From NCBI GenBank assembly GCA_029448655.1, contig JACCLO010000013.1:1054001-1118000 (forward strand): DNA of 64,000 nt, given 5' to 3'. The notes under the pieces are model-generated. The model saw nothing but the letters and a program-made list of their open reading frames with translations, was not told where the DNA came from and did no database searches. Origin of the DNA: Wolfiporia cocos (taxonomy: Eukaryota > Basidiomycota > Agaricomycetes > Polyporales > Phaeolaceae). How positions within the stretch are numbered: the first letter of the stretch is position 1; every line of letters begins with the position of its first letter. The translations under genes were made by a program, and so were the position numbers. This document shows, one piece after another, positions 41,413-52,116 of the stretch.

Positions 41413-42895
41413 ACTCCTGCTCCCATTCCCACCCCTGCTCCCGCTTCTGAAAACCCCACCAATTATGCTCACTACCCAATGTGCCCACTACCAGTCCTTC
41501 CCGCTTGAGTCCGTCACATCCCACTCCCTGTCCATCTCACTCCATCCACCTACCCACTATCATTCCACTTCCCCACCCACTGCTTGCTCCATGCTGTGGC
41601 TACTCAGTTCTCCTATTTCCCCACTATCTGTTCCTCCCATGTCCGCATTCATCTGCTAATCATCCAGTGCAGGGGCATGCAACTCCATAGCTGTCTGACC
41701 GGCTGACTGTACACCATACACATTGTCCTCATTAGATATGTGCATGCTGAAATAAACGTCATTTACTCACCACTGTGGCTTCCTCCTTCGCTTTTTGGTT
41801 CCATTTCTGCAACATGGAGATCTGCAAGTTAAAAATGCGCTACAGGTATAGATCTGTAACTCACATCTTTCTCAGCCTTCGGTAGAGACTTCCAGTGCTC
41901 AGTGAATTCCTCCAGTGTGTGACTGTGGTTTGCTTCAAGCCATGTGCGACCATATATGTTCCTGTTGACAGAATGTAGATGATATCATCACATGACTAAG
42001 GACTGCTCACCTGCCCATCAAAGCATCACCCAGCTTGTTAGGCCCATGCCATCTCGTTGAAGCAGCTGGCTTGCCTGTAGGAGCTTCGTTCTCCTTGTTT
42101 GTAGCTGATAAGTTCCAATTATTACAGAGAAATGCACTAGTTACTCACCAGATTCTACATGGCCTTCTGTCTGCAAGGACTTCGGAATTGGTGTGGTGGA
42201 AATGACATCAGCAATTGTCTGGTAAGTTTCAGGTTCCATTGCACTGCATCTATTTGAAGATATGGTTGATGTATAATATGCACACATGCAACGTTTGAGA
42301 CTTACTCGACAGAGCCATGCTGGACAGTGCTGGGTTCATCAAGCACCTGTGCTGCAGGGGACATGCTGTGTGCCAATGCAGGGTTGGGACTGTTAGTGAG
42401 AACATTATCACATGAACATTGAATGTGTATGGTGCATCAATCGAGTTGTCGCTTGTGACAGGCAAAAGCTTTCCCTGACGACAACGAGCCTGATCCGGTC
42501 CCAAGACTCCCTGTGCCCAGCTAGGCCCGGATCATACACTGGAAGGACCCAGATCACAGCCAATCATGACCCATGACCATGTTCCCACACAGCCACAATG
42601 ACCGCTACGTATTTGATATACTACCACACTTCTATGTTTCAGAGTTTGGCTTAGACCCCTAGTCTAGTCACACCCCAGACTCCCTAGTTATCATATATGG
42701 CCATTATAGTACAAACATGTATAAACAGCCTAGCAGTATAATAGCAGGCCTTGCTCAGCTGGTAACCCCAGTCTGAACTTGGTGTTCATCCACTTTGCTC
42801 CTCTCAGTTTGCTCTAAGGTTTTAGTGGCCTTGTCATTGCTGAGGCTATCTAGAACACTGGGCAAAACATTTGTTGGCAGAAAGCTGTCAGCTGC

Positions 42896-43790
42896 CCTAT
42901 ATGATGAGAGAGTGAGCAACAGCAAGAAGGAATAGACAAACATACAATGGATGATGTAAAATGATTCTTGCAGCAGTGCCAGTGCGGGATGTAATACATT
43001 GCTTCTTTGCTGTGGGGGTGGCATCCTCAGGGTCTATTGCATCAGGCAGGGAGGCTGGACACTTTTCAGGGGGTCCGGCACCGTGAACTGGAACATTTGG
43101 ATCAACCTGCACGGTAAACCCCTCTGCAGCGATGTCTTCCTAGGCTGCTTCAGTTGTGGTCATCTTGGGCTTGCGAAGATGATTGCGGTGCCAATTTGAA
43201 TATATCCGAATCGCAACTTCGTTGGCCTTCCAGGAACCGGCACAGTATCGCAACTCATAAAAATCCTCCTCCATTCGCATGTGAAACATCCGACTGGTGT
43301 GCAAGTCAATGTGCTGATCCCAGGTGTCTGGTGCAACTCTGATCTGGAGCATATAGTTGAACAGATCATGGGTAGCTTTGGAGACCTCGTCAATGCGACT
43401 TTGCAACACACAGACACCATCAAAATCTGTCAGAATATCCCACCGCCAGCTTGCTTGGTTAGTTTTTGTGGACTTATCTGGTGAGCCATTGATGCTAGAA
43501 GTGGTGCGACGATGTTCCCTATAGTTTGTCCAGTCTTTCTTAAACCAAAATGTGACTACTTAAATCGCTCTGCTCAAAAGGTGGTGGCTGATCAGCAAAT
43601 TTCAACCGGGGAATCCTGACACAAGGCTTGTGAGTGTCGCCTTGGCCATCTAGAGCACCCCTGATCATCTCATATGTCGACCTCAACAATGGAGTCGTTA
43701 GATACTCACTGATTGTTGAGTGAGATAAACGTACTGCAGAAAATTCAAGCGGTCCAATGTCTCGACTAGGCAATTTCTAAGTGCAAGCTC
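42896..43790 (-). CDS. Unrecognised protein inside the TIR element (probably decayed)
   Basis: On the minus strand a chain can be read from about 43775 (STISEYLTTPLLRSTYEMI), through FKKDWTNYREHRRTTSS (about 43540), to DEVSKATHDLFNYMLQIRV and MFHMRMEEDFYELRYCAG, with a stop at 43140. A further piece (VDPNVPVHGAGPPEK) follows towards 43050. One frame change near 43555 must be an intron or indel. Introns with GTGAGT-like donors occur further downstream on this strand. The protein has no motif I know. It may be the element's own gene or a captured host gene. Confidence 0.35.
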
Positions 43791-44635
43791 AGTCAGTTTC
43801 GCATTCACAATGACTATGGACTCACGAATGGCTGTAAGTTGCAGCCTTCAAATTCTGAATATCCTGCTCTAAAGCTGCTGTGTATATGTATGCTCGATCA
43901 TTCGTTTTTGGAAATGTTTCGAACAAAGCTTCTGCAACATTGCGCTTCTGCGGGAATGCCCACTTAAAGAGTGTTTATGTAATATCAGTGGCTGTGGAAT
44001 GCATTAGTAGACAGAAACTCACATTCGCAGGAGATGCTCCCTCCCAAACTTCATGCTGTGGAGTTAAGCGGCTACTGACCGGGAAAGGAGTTGAAGGAGC
44101 TTCAGAAGGCAGTGTAGCATAGCCAGAGTGGTACTCAGGCACTGTAGAGTAAGAACGAGACTGGCGTTGCAAGGAGCTTCACAGCTGAGTAGGATCAAAA
44201 TCATATGCTGTCATACATGTTGTTGTGTGAGTATCAGCACACAGTTGAGGGTATACATCTGGAAGAAGAGACTGTGAACATGAGGGAAAATCTTTGATGG
44301 ACTGAGAGTCACTAGAAGATACAGTTTTGTGCCTATGATCCATGGGAAAATGACAAGGTATGTTATGGTAGAGGGAAAACGAAGCCATGTCATTAAGACA
44401 AAACAGAGTGACACAGGCCGTGTAGAATTTGCTATATAGTGTGTGAGCTGCGGGACAAAACTTACGTAGTGTGATATGTATTGTACAACATCACATGACG
44501 AATGTGAACGTAAATGTGTCAAAGAGAATTTATTCATGCCACTCAGCATGGACCAGCTCCAATGAGAATGGAGCACCTTGTACTGGCACAGACCGGTGCT
44601 GGACAGCTTGATGCTGATTCTCACTGGGCCTTAAG

Positions 44636-44668
44636 AGTGGCCAATGACAGTTCTATTTGTGCAAAAGG
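44636..44668 (+). pseudogene. Methyltransferase relic (C-terminal tail)
   Basis: Reads EWPMTVLFVQK, matching the terminal EWPMAVLLARRA of the intact gene. It directly follows the right end of the 41.1-44.6 kb element. Confidence 0.45.
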
Positions 44669-44743
44669 TGACACACGCTGACACAGACATACCGTTTGTG
44701 GGACTGGCCCATAGCCAGGGTAACCTCATAGCCCCAACATCGA

Positions 44744-45027
44744 CTAGCTTAATTACCTGTGGCTTCACCACAATTTTGTACTTTAGGAGTTGTTTATCTC
44801 TGCCCGCTCAGCCACTCCTCCACCTCGCTGATGCTCGGCCTTGTCGTCGCTTCGCTTGTAACACCTTTGCAACCGGCATGTGCGCCTTGCAGGCGCTGGG
44901 CATGGGAATCCACTGGCCAACTTCCCGGGTCGGTGGCGCGAGCCCTATGGGACGACGGACAGCACGTGGCACACGTGGAAAAGCACATGGCAGTTCCCAC
45001 GCAATCCACGGCCCTTTAGTACTTAGA
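44744..45027 (-). mobile_element. Non-autonomous Helitron, solitary copy
   Basis: The cleanest copy: 284 bp, minus strand, TC start (45027) after host A, ending with hairpin GTGGTGAAGCCAC, an 11-nt spacer and CTAG (44747-44744) before host T. Removing it rejoins ...AACATCGA and TGTCCC..., an uninterrupted A|T target with no duplication. It is nearly identical to the copy at 3027-3313, 41 kb away. Confidence 0.88.
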
Positions 45028-45740
45028 TGTCCCAGCCCATGGCACAAAGGAATGACGAGGCAACAAGCCGTCTTCAGCAGCATAGGATCTGCTGTAGGGA
45101 GTGCCCAAGTCCCAGAAGAGAGCCTACCCAGACTAGCGAGTCAAGAGACTAAAGCAAGGTGGCACAGCACACAGAGCAAGCATGAAAGGGGCTTAAGCCC
45201 ATTGCCGGAAATCCTAAGAATGAGGTATAAGACCTCATTCATCGTACTTATATACATGTGGGTGGCTATCTAATGGCTTGCCCTAAAGCCCTGGTCTGTG
45301 CGCAGTGACTATAGGTCCATGTGATAGGTAACTACTGTAACGTACCATGTAACAAGTGTGACCAATGTGAGTAGAGGAGACACATGCTACCCTACAGCGC
45401 TAATCTAATGGGTCAGGTGCCTGTAATGGCATCTAAGGAACGAACGTGGAGGAAACCTGTAAGTAAAGCCTTAGCCCTGTGCTCAGGGGCACTTCTGCAT
45501 AACAAGTGAGGGATGTCATAGAACCCCCTAAGGCAGTTCTGTGACACACACTACAACCTAAGACACACACCTGGGGGAAGGGGGCTCGCACAAAGGTGCC
45601 TTCCTGGTCTGGGGCATCTCAGGTGTAAATGGCCAAGACAAGTCTGAGGTGCTACCCTGACTGTCAGCCCATTATATAGACTATACTATTTGTACATGTT
45701 ATGGTGTGTGGCCCATAGGGCGTCAGTGCTGAGGTAATCT
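45028..45740 (+). repeat. LTR, family Y
   Basis: The most complete copy of this family here: GGGGCTTAAGCCC, TTGCCCTAAAGCCCTGGTCTGTG, GTTCTGTGACACA. It continues into a stretch (GGCCAAGACAAGTCTGAGGTG...TTTGTACATGTT) that matches the segment at 63260-63360 near the window end. No boundaries with target duplications could be fixed. Confidence 0.5.
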
Positions 45741-46655
45741 AAGTGCTACGTGGCCTGTAATGGCATTGGGGCACTGGTTATGCGAGATGTCCATGGCAAT
45801 GTAGCAGGTTGTGCCTGGATCGGAGTAGGTTACCAATCTGTTGGGTTGTGATCAGTGGTTCTCATCAATTGGGGGTTCTGCCAGTAATGGCAGTTCGTAA
45901 AGTCTGTCTATCAGGGTTCTAGCATGATTGGGGCCGATGCCAGTAATAGTGGGGTCAATGGTCCATGATTGGTGGTTCTGCTAGTGATTGGGGACTGGCT
46001 GGTAATGGTGTTGGGTGACATAGGGTGATCAGGGTTGATTGGCTGCAATCGGTGATGTCATGGTTATAGCCTGTGGCCAGTGGTTCTCTTTGGCAAGGGC
46101 GTACCGTAGGTTTAGAGCCTCTATAGGCTATGGTCCATATCATACATAGTCCATGCCTGTAATGGCATGTAGTCTGTGGTCGGTAATGACTGTGTGGCCC
46201 ATAGTGGCAGTGGTTTGTGGAGATGGGAGGCATTGGAGATGGTGGGTTGGGTGGACATGTTCGTGGTGGTCTCAGTCAGGAGTCTTGAATGGTTCTGCCA
46301 TGGTGCAGCGAGTTGGGATGGTGTGATGGACTGGTGAATGTTGGGGTGTTGGCAGCACATGGTTGGTTGGGTTAGGGGCACTGTCTGGTTCATCATGTTC
46401 TGCCATACTCATGTGGCTTTGTGACCGGGCTTTGGTCCGGACAGATGGATGGATGGTCTGGGACTAGGGTTCTAGGCTTGGCTGGTGATGTCAGTGGCTA
46501 GTGCCCGGGATGGTTTGTGCATAGGGCTTGTATCTAGCTGTGACATTGGGTTCCAGCTTCAGGGGTGCTCTTCAGAGGTGCTCTGGCACTGTCATGGTCT
46601 GACTGTAGCATGAGCAGGGTCCAAAAATGGTTGTGTCTAAAGGCTTTGAAATTGG
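45741..46655. other. Gene-free, TG-rich degenerate repeat
   Basis: Many short imperfect repeats of TGGT, CAGTAATGG and GGTTCTG. No frame with motifs; similar in style to 38380-39070. Confidence 0.4.
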
Positions 46656-46699
46656 CCTGTGACAAAAGGTGTATGCATGGTTCCCACACCAGCAGGAGA

Positions 46700-47314
46700 T
46701 GTAAGGCTCCAACCATATAATGTGTATACCATGTATATATGGTTTTACATATATACTATATACATATATTTACATGTGGCCGAGTACATGGTATATACAT
46801 GGTATATTATATGGTATATGGCTGTTGTGGATGCATTCATATTAGACCCTCAATTGACAATTTAAATAGTGTTTTTGAACTAGTTGTGTGTCTTACAGAA
46901 TGTACAGAGCAGTGGTGATATGAGATTTGGACAATCTGGTGGCTGCTGCACAAATGCAAAGATGCCTGAGACAATGCCACATGCTTTGCTTACCCTCTCA
47001 TTTGGCAGAAGGTAAGATCAGTTTTATATTTATGCTATATATCATCCTAAGCCATTCCTGCTACTAGTGTGGTTGTTAAATGTTGTACACCAGTTTCTTT
47101 CCTCACATCAGCCAAGTGCTGATATTTGTAGCATGTCATTAAAGGAAGATACAATCTTCATAGCCATTTGGGCAAAGCAATAGCTATGCCAAGATGTCTA
47201 GAAGATATACCGTTCAAAAATCATGTAAACCATGTATGTACTATACTATGTATATACCATATGCCATATATTTACCGATTTTCTGTACATGTATATTATA
47301 CGAGTTGAACCTGA
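46700..47314. mobile_element. AT-rich insertion (~615 bp) with matching flanks
   Basis: The flanks AGGAGA (46694-46699 and 47315-47320) are present once in the related sequence at 61119-61125 (CCAGCAGGAGACGATACC), which is therefore an empty site. The insert starts near TAAGGCTCCAACC and ends near GTTGAACCTGA, giving weak inverted ends. It contains palindromic ATATAC / GTATAT runs at 46715-46820 and 47220-47300. No coding capacity. Confidence 0.6.
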
Positions 47315-47650
47315 AGGAGACAATACCGGGATAGGTGTGGACATGAAGTGAGCTTTACGACAGATATCAACACACAGGGTGTACATATCGGCTTAGTTCA
47401 TAGCTGTAGACAGATTGATGCCACTTTTTGATCATGTCGAGGATTGATACCACTATGCGTTTATATCAAGGTTGATATACCTAGTCTGATATAAGTTGAT
47501 GCTTCGCAGAATGATGCATGTTTCGAGATGAGTATAGCTTTAGGACGAATTTTAGCCACAATTTGAGTTTGTCTCGTGGTGTTCGGATTACCACGGCAAG
47601 TCTGAAGATCATGAAGCAATGCTAACTTCATTGATACTGGGAGTTATATT

Positions 47651-48077
47651 CTACATAATGACAGGGCCAGACTCCTGTTTATTGCCACTGCGCCAGATGC
47701 CACTCAACGCAATATCCGAATACAACTGCTCTCGTGAATGATACATGTTCATCTTACACTCTGCTTGATAGTTATGCAGGTAGTCAAGTGTATGTGCATT
47801 CCTGAGGTAGCTTCTGCGGCTGAGGAAGGTACAGAATTTGTGAATCAACAGCCACGGATAGGATACGACCTACCAACAATACACGGTGTGATGACTTGGA
47901 AAGAAGTCCCCCTGTAAGTTACTTCGGGAAGAGCTACAATGCAATGTTCAATATTAGATAAAGAATATGATAATTACGTTGTGCAAAATCTTACGATGAA
48001 GTCATCACTGCAGCTGTAGTTGTCATTTGCATGGATGTATATACGACGAGAAGCAGATAGACGATGTAGTAATGCAT
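47651..48077 (-). CDS. Small secreted protein SSP-A (CGxSWC family)
   Basis: Exons 48077-47995, 47933-47874 and 47819-47651, with introns of 61 and 54 bp (GTAAGA...TTGTAG and GTAGGT...CTCAG), 103 aa. Residues 1-23 form a signal peptide (YLLLVVYTSMQ core). The mature chain keeps SSRSNLQGDFFP, TVYC and RRSYLRNAHTLDYLHNYQAE of its paralogs. It has lost four residues between the paired cysteines, reading YCC where others read YCGxSWC. Introns lie at the same codons as in SSP-B and SSP-D. TATA box at 48270. A methyltransferase tail relic flanks it at 46.66 kb, interrupted by the insertion at 46700. Function unknown; effector-like or cell-wall role would be guesses. Confidence 0.65.
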
Positions 48078-48769
48078 GGCGGAGCGGTATCACAGACTCG
48101 CAATGATGAGCTAGACCAATAAGTGATTTAATAAAAGTCGGCTATGTGTCAGCGAGAACGTAAGCTTTCATGCTATGCGCCTCGTTTGCACAAGATAACT
48201 GACCAGCCAGTACCTGGGCCCTTCGCAGAAGGTTATAAGTTGATAGCAGTAACCTGGTGCTATTGCGCGATTTATATACGGCTGGTAATAATGTAACATG
48301 TAACAGCCCAGAGATCGTGATTTGTCATACGGAAAGCTCCGCTTAACTACGAAACAATGGATACAATGAAACCAGACCCAGCAATCAGCGGGAAGATATG
48401 ATTGAAGCAGTGCAACACAGGAGTGGTGCGTAATCATCTTTTGTTCCTGACATAGTCACTGAGCACAAGATCAACACTAGCACAATGCACATAGTATTCT
48501 GTGCACAGAAAGGGTTGAAACAATCATGAGACGAATGAATTCAGCATTGCGTTTGGACCCATTGACAATCAGGGATGGTGGGCAAACGCGTGAGGTACCG
48601 TACTCTTCCCAATTTAAAAACTGCCGCCACCTCAAGTCCATCAGCAAAGTGCGAGACCGTAGATCTACTAGTATCTACGTAGATATACTAAGCAGGTCCT
48701 GTAACTGTAGCCGGACCGGTATACTCATATATAACCCCCTTATAGTAGCAGGTCCTCGCAATAGCAAGC
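48078..48769. other. Promoter block of SSP-A and spacer
   Basis: 48080-48500 is the duplicated upstream block found also before SSP-B, C and D (CTTCGCAGAAGG, GCCTCGTTTGCACAAGATAACTGACCAGCCAGT). Beyond it no feature is seen. Confidence 0.45.
48270..48280 (-). promoter_or_regulatory. TATA box of SSP-A
   Basis: GTATATAAATC on the minus strand, 193 bp before the ATG. All four family members have this box within a conserved block, at 190-205 bp from the ATG. Confidence 0.5.
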
Positions 48770-48895
48770 GCCCAGGGGACGAGTTCCTGCAAGGACCTCA
48801 CCTGAGGCCCATGCTATTGCGAGGACCTCACCTGAGGGCCTTCGCTATTGCGAGGACCTCACCTGAGGCCCTTCGCTACTGCGAGGACCGCACAA
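48770..48895. repeat. ~31-bp tandem repeat with palindromic core
   Basis: Three to four units of GAGGACCTCACCTGAGGCCC plus TTCGCTATTGC. Each contains the inverted pair CCTCACCTGAGG, so the array can form successive hairpins. A mirror piece GGTCCTCGCAATAGC lies just upstream at 48750-48764. Confidence 0.8.
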
Positions 48896-48981
48896 TAGTG
48901 GTCCCCTTGGCAGCGGCATGGCAGGAGCACCGCTCTAGGGTACCGGTTCCAAAAATGCAGCTCTTAAAATATATTACATAA

Positions 48982-50324
48982 TACACACGGTGCAGTGCCA
49001 ATAAAAGTTTTATTCATGTCAGTAGAGCTGGCTACTGACAGAAGGGACAACGAAAGATCCAACACAGAGCATTAGTCTCTGACCACCGCTCCCACCCACA
49101 GCGCGCATGGCGGCAACCTCTTAGTATCAACATGAACGTATGCCACGGGCATGGTGTGGATGCCATGTGCTGCCACTACCGTGAGCATGTCTTATGCGCA
49201 GCGTGTTGGAAGTCGACGCGCTCGGCGCGCGATGGTGCGATCGGAGTCGCACATTGATCGGAGTCAATAGTGCACCAAGGTGGAAATGGCAGGTGCGGCG
49301 GGAGTCGGGGGCTGATAATCGGGGCGGTACAGGTAGATGAGTCACCGCTATTAGTATAAAAAGGGATGGATTGTACGTACCTACGCCGTGTGTTTGTAAC
49401 CCATCCAGACGAAGTCCCTGGAGTCCGAAAGGGAGCGCATAGCCTCACGAGTGGGCGCCTTCCTGTGAATTTCGACACAGCGTTCACTATCACCGTACGC
49501 AGCATGTCAGCCATGAATTACTACAAGCAGGAAGGGAAGGACGCACATGAGTGCAGTCACAACATGTGCCACGAGCAAAAGGTGGAGGAGGCCCAAAGAT
49601 GGGTGTACTGCGGGAGGAATCAGACCATAAGGTGGGAGATATGTAGGCAGTACGCACGACATCGATATCTGTCAAGGAGGTCATGACTGGTTACGACAAT
49701 CATGAGGGGCTTATGGCACATTTAAGAATTGATGTTGCTGAGCAGAAAAGCGCATATATGCGCACAAGGAGGGGGAGAGTATGAGTCAACGCACCAGATA
49801 TCCGGGAGTGAGGGCAATGAGTACCCAAGGGAATGGAGCAGCAGGTGCTGTCCAGCGTTTTGTGCCTGTCATGGCAAGCATTCCCATAAGGTTATGGCAG
49901 TAGGGTTTAGTAAGGTATGCAGAGGGAGAAAAGAAAGACGTACTCTGTGTGCAGCGAGCATGCAGGGTCACAGGTAACGACCACAATGCATGGTGCCGAG
50001 AGGCGAAGGAGAATGAGCTGAGACCAGGGAGAGAGTGGCAGATGCATCAACTTGGATACATGCAGGTGACAGACTGCGCCTAAGTAGTCGAGCGACGAGA
50101 GGGCAACAGATTGAGGAGAGGTTTGAGCGCATCGACAGTGACAAGAGCTAGCCTTTATGGTACTAGTGACAAGATTCAAGAGCCGACTGAAAATATGACA
50201 GACTACGAAGTATGATGAAAGGTGTTGCCCGATCAAGTAAGGGACTTACTAAATCGGATGAGAGCCGAGTCACGCCCAGATGCCACTCCGGATCTGCGCG
50301 TGGATGCGTTCCAGTTATTGATAT
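48982..50324. other. Unassigned region
   Basis: Opposed overlapping frames at 49127-49686, none with motifs or splice partners. 49040-49300 is GC-richer than its surroundings. No RNA gene or transposon end recognised. Confidence 0.3.
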
Positions 50325-50555
50325 CTCCATCCGTGTTGATCCTGCAATTGATATTCCTGTCCTTGTTAATCCTGCAAATAATAGATCTGTCCTCTTTGGT
50401 CCTGTGAATATTATTTCGGTCCTCTTTGATCCTGCAACTAACATGCCGGTCCTCGTTGATCCTGCCAATAACATGTTGGTCCTCATTGATCCTGCAAATA
50501 GTATTTCGGTCCTCGTTGATCTTACAAAATATATTTTGGTCCTCGTTGATCCTGC
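50325..50555. repeat. 30-bp minisatellite, about 8 units
   Basis: Units of GTCCTCGTTGATCCTGCAAA plus about 10 variable bases; period 30 bp, so every frame translates as a 10-residue repeat (VLVDPANN on plus, STRTGMLVAG-like on minus). No start, splice or neighbour supports a real protein. Confidence 0.85.
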
Positions 50556-50713
50556 AAGTACCCCACACATAGTATCTGCTCGTATCTACATATATCTACT
50601 GAGCTGCTATTTGCAATAGTTAGCGGAGATATGAGAGTTCGCGTTTTGCCGATGGGCTGAACCTAGAACTGAACCGACTGCAGGGAGCCTGAACCTGAAG
50701 CTGAACCTGGACT

Positions 50714-50741
50714 GAACCTGCTGAACTGGTTCAGCAGGTTC
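50714..50741. repeat. Perfect 13-bp palindrome
   Basis: GAACCTGCTGAAC, two bases, GTTCAGCAGGTTC. It follows several direct GAACCTG words at 50645-50712. A very strong hairpin or cruciform; possibly a terminal structure, role unknown. Confidence 0.85.
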
Positions 50742-51474
50742 GGGAGTCACGCGCGAGCTCGTCTCGCGACAAATCCAAGTTCCAACATCTGCAATTCTGG
50801 CCAACTCCCACGATGGCGATATCTCCGTAAACTGATGATACTTGCGTGTCTCCAGATCAATCAGGCAGGTGCTCACTGGATGTTGCACTCATGGAGACCG
50901 TTATAGTCCCTCACGCTCTCATCACTGGCCATCTCTCTCAGACGACAGGGATGGGTCGAAGGCTTCCACATAACATAAGTGGGGCCGATCGTTTGCGCTC
51001 AGACGCTGCGGCTCACACTTCCTGAATAACATTAGCGCCACATACAGTAGTATCTGTCACTTGGAATATGAAGTATGTTGTGGCTGTCTAAATTTCTTCA
51101 AGATTCTGCGAGCGTTGAATCAAGAAAATGGTATGCTTTGAGTCGTATCAATGGTTAACTTGCACTACGGTAAGCAAGCGGTCTCCGACATTGTGCGTGT
51201 AGTGAGTAGCGCGACGTAACAAATTTAACGACATCACGCAAGTTGAAGCACGAAGCGCACGGTCGGAGCATTTTGACTGAATAAGGCATAACGGCTGCAG
51301 TATATCCCACAAGTATAGCTCTTGCTCAACATCAGAACTAACTATAGCCTTATCTCTACCTGTATCAAGCTTGTATCCGCGGGTCACTTATGTACCAAAA
51401 TGACTGTATGACGTGGAGAATCACGTTGGGTGGAACGGTATGCAGAAGGACCAAATGGGAGCTGGAAGTGCTGA

Positions 51475-51910
51475 TTACATAAAGGGAAGGCCAAACACTA
51501 CGTGGGAGCCGAATACCGAGAAGACACCCTCTCGTCCCCTTCGATGCAATCGATATCGTGGACGGTTGATCTTGATCTCGCTTTCTGCCTGATGACCATG
51601 CGAGTAGTCAGGTGAGCGTGTATTCCAGAGGTCATTCCTGCGGCTAAGAAACAAACAGTTGTAGACCAACAGACACAAAGAGGATATCACCTACCACCAG
51701 GAGCGGCCACAATACACAGTGTCATAGTCTGGAAGGAAGACTTCATGTATGCTACCTCGGGGAGAGCTATGAGACAATGTTCAATATCAGATGAGGAGTG
51801 TGAGGATGAAGTTTTGCAAAACCTTACACTGAGGTAACTACTCCAGCTGTAACAGACATTTGCATAGCTGAACATATGGCAAGGAGTAACAAGATGATGT
51901 AGCAGCGCAT
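51475..51910 (-). CDS. Small secreted protein SSP-B (CGxSWC family)
   Basis: Exons 51910-51828, 51766-51695 and 51643-51475; introns of 61 and 51 bp (GTAAGG...CATAG, GTAGGT...CTTAG); 107 aa. The signal peptide has core YIILLLLAICSAM. The mature part reads VSPRGSIHEVFLPDYDTVYCGRSWC (first half at residues 28-40, paired cysteines C47 and C52), then RRNDLW and a basic tail. The 107-aa length, exon lengths (83, 72 and 169 nt) and intron phases equal those of SSP-D, 10 kb away, while intron and third-position sequence has diverged. A TATA box lies about 200 bp upstream, with a possible 5' UTR intron donor GTGAGT at 52042. Not matched to any known family. Confidence 0.7.
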
Positions 51911-52106
51911 GATAGAGCCAATAATGGCAATACTCGCAGAGTAATAATCTCGGCCAATAATTGAATCGATGAGAATCGGCTATGCACCGCGAAATCGTAA
52001 ACTTATATGCTATGTGAACCGTTTACGCAACATAACTCACCAGCCAGTGCCTGAGCCCTTCGCAGAAAGGTCGAAGTTGGTAGCAGTGAGCAAGCACTAT
52101 GAACCA

Positions 52107-52116
52107 ATTTATAGAC
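52107..52116 (-). promoter_or_regulatory. TATA box of SSP-B
   Basis: GTCTATAAAT on the minus strand, 197 bp before the ATG, inside the block shared by all four family members. Confidence 0.5.

Larger units (their letters stand above)
41074..44635. mobile_element. 3.6-kb element with terminal inverted repeats
   Basis: The left end from 41074 (CCTTAAGCCCAGCGGAAGTC) and the right end to 44635 are inverted repeats for about 65 bp; shared core words are TCAGCATCAAGCTGT, CAGCACC and CAGTACAAGGTG. The right flank reads on as a methyltransferase tail (AGTGGCCAATGAC, 44636), and the left flank ends TTGGAG, so the element seems to have landed in or beside that relic. Internal minus-strand coding traces exist but no DDE transposase was recognised, so superfamily is open. 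Confidence 0.6.

Noticed and set aside
41057..41659. 200-codon proline-rich frame
   Set aside because: Crosses a C20 tract and CCC-rich low complexity sequence, starts inside a transposon end and has no conserved motif.
48526..48981. 151-codon plus-strand gene
   Set aside because: Runs through a 31-bp tandem repeat and has no domain or suitable context.
50212..50619. Possible repeat protein (VLVDPANN units)
   Set aside because: The 30-bp period makes every frame repeat in tens; opposing frames are equally open and no splice or promoter supports a gene.
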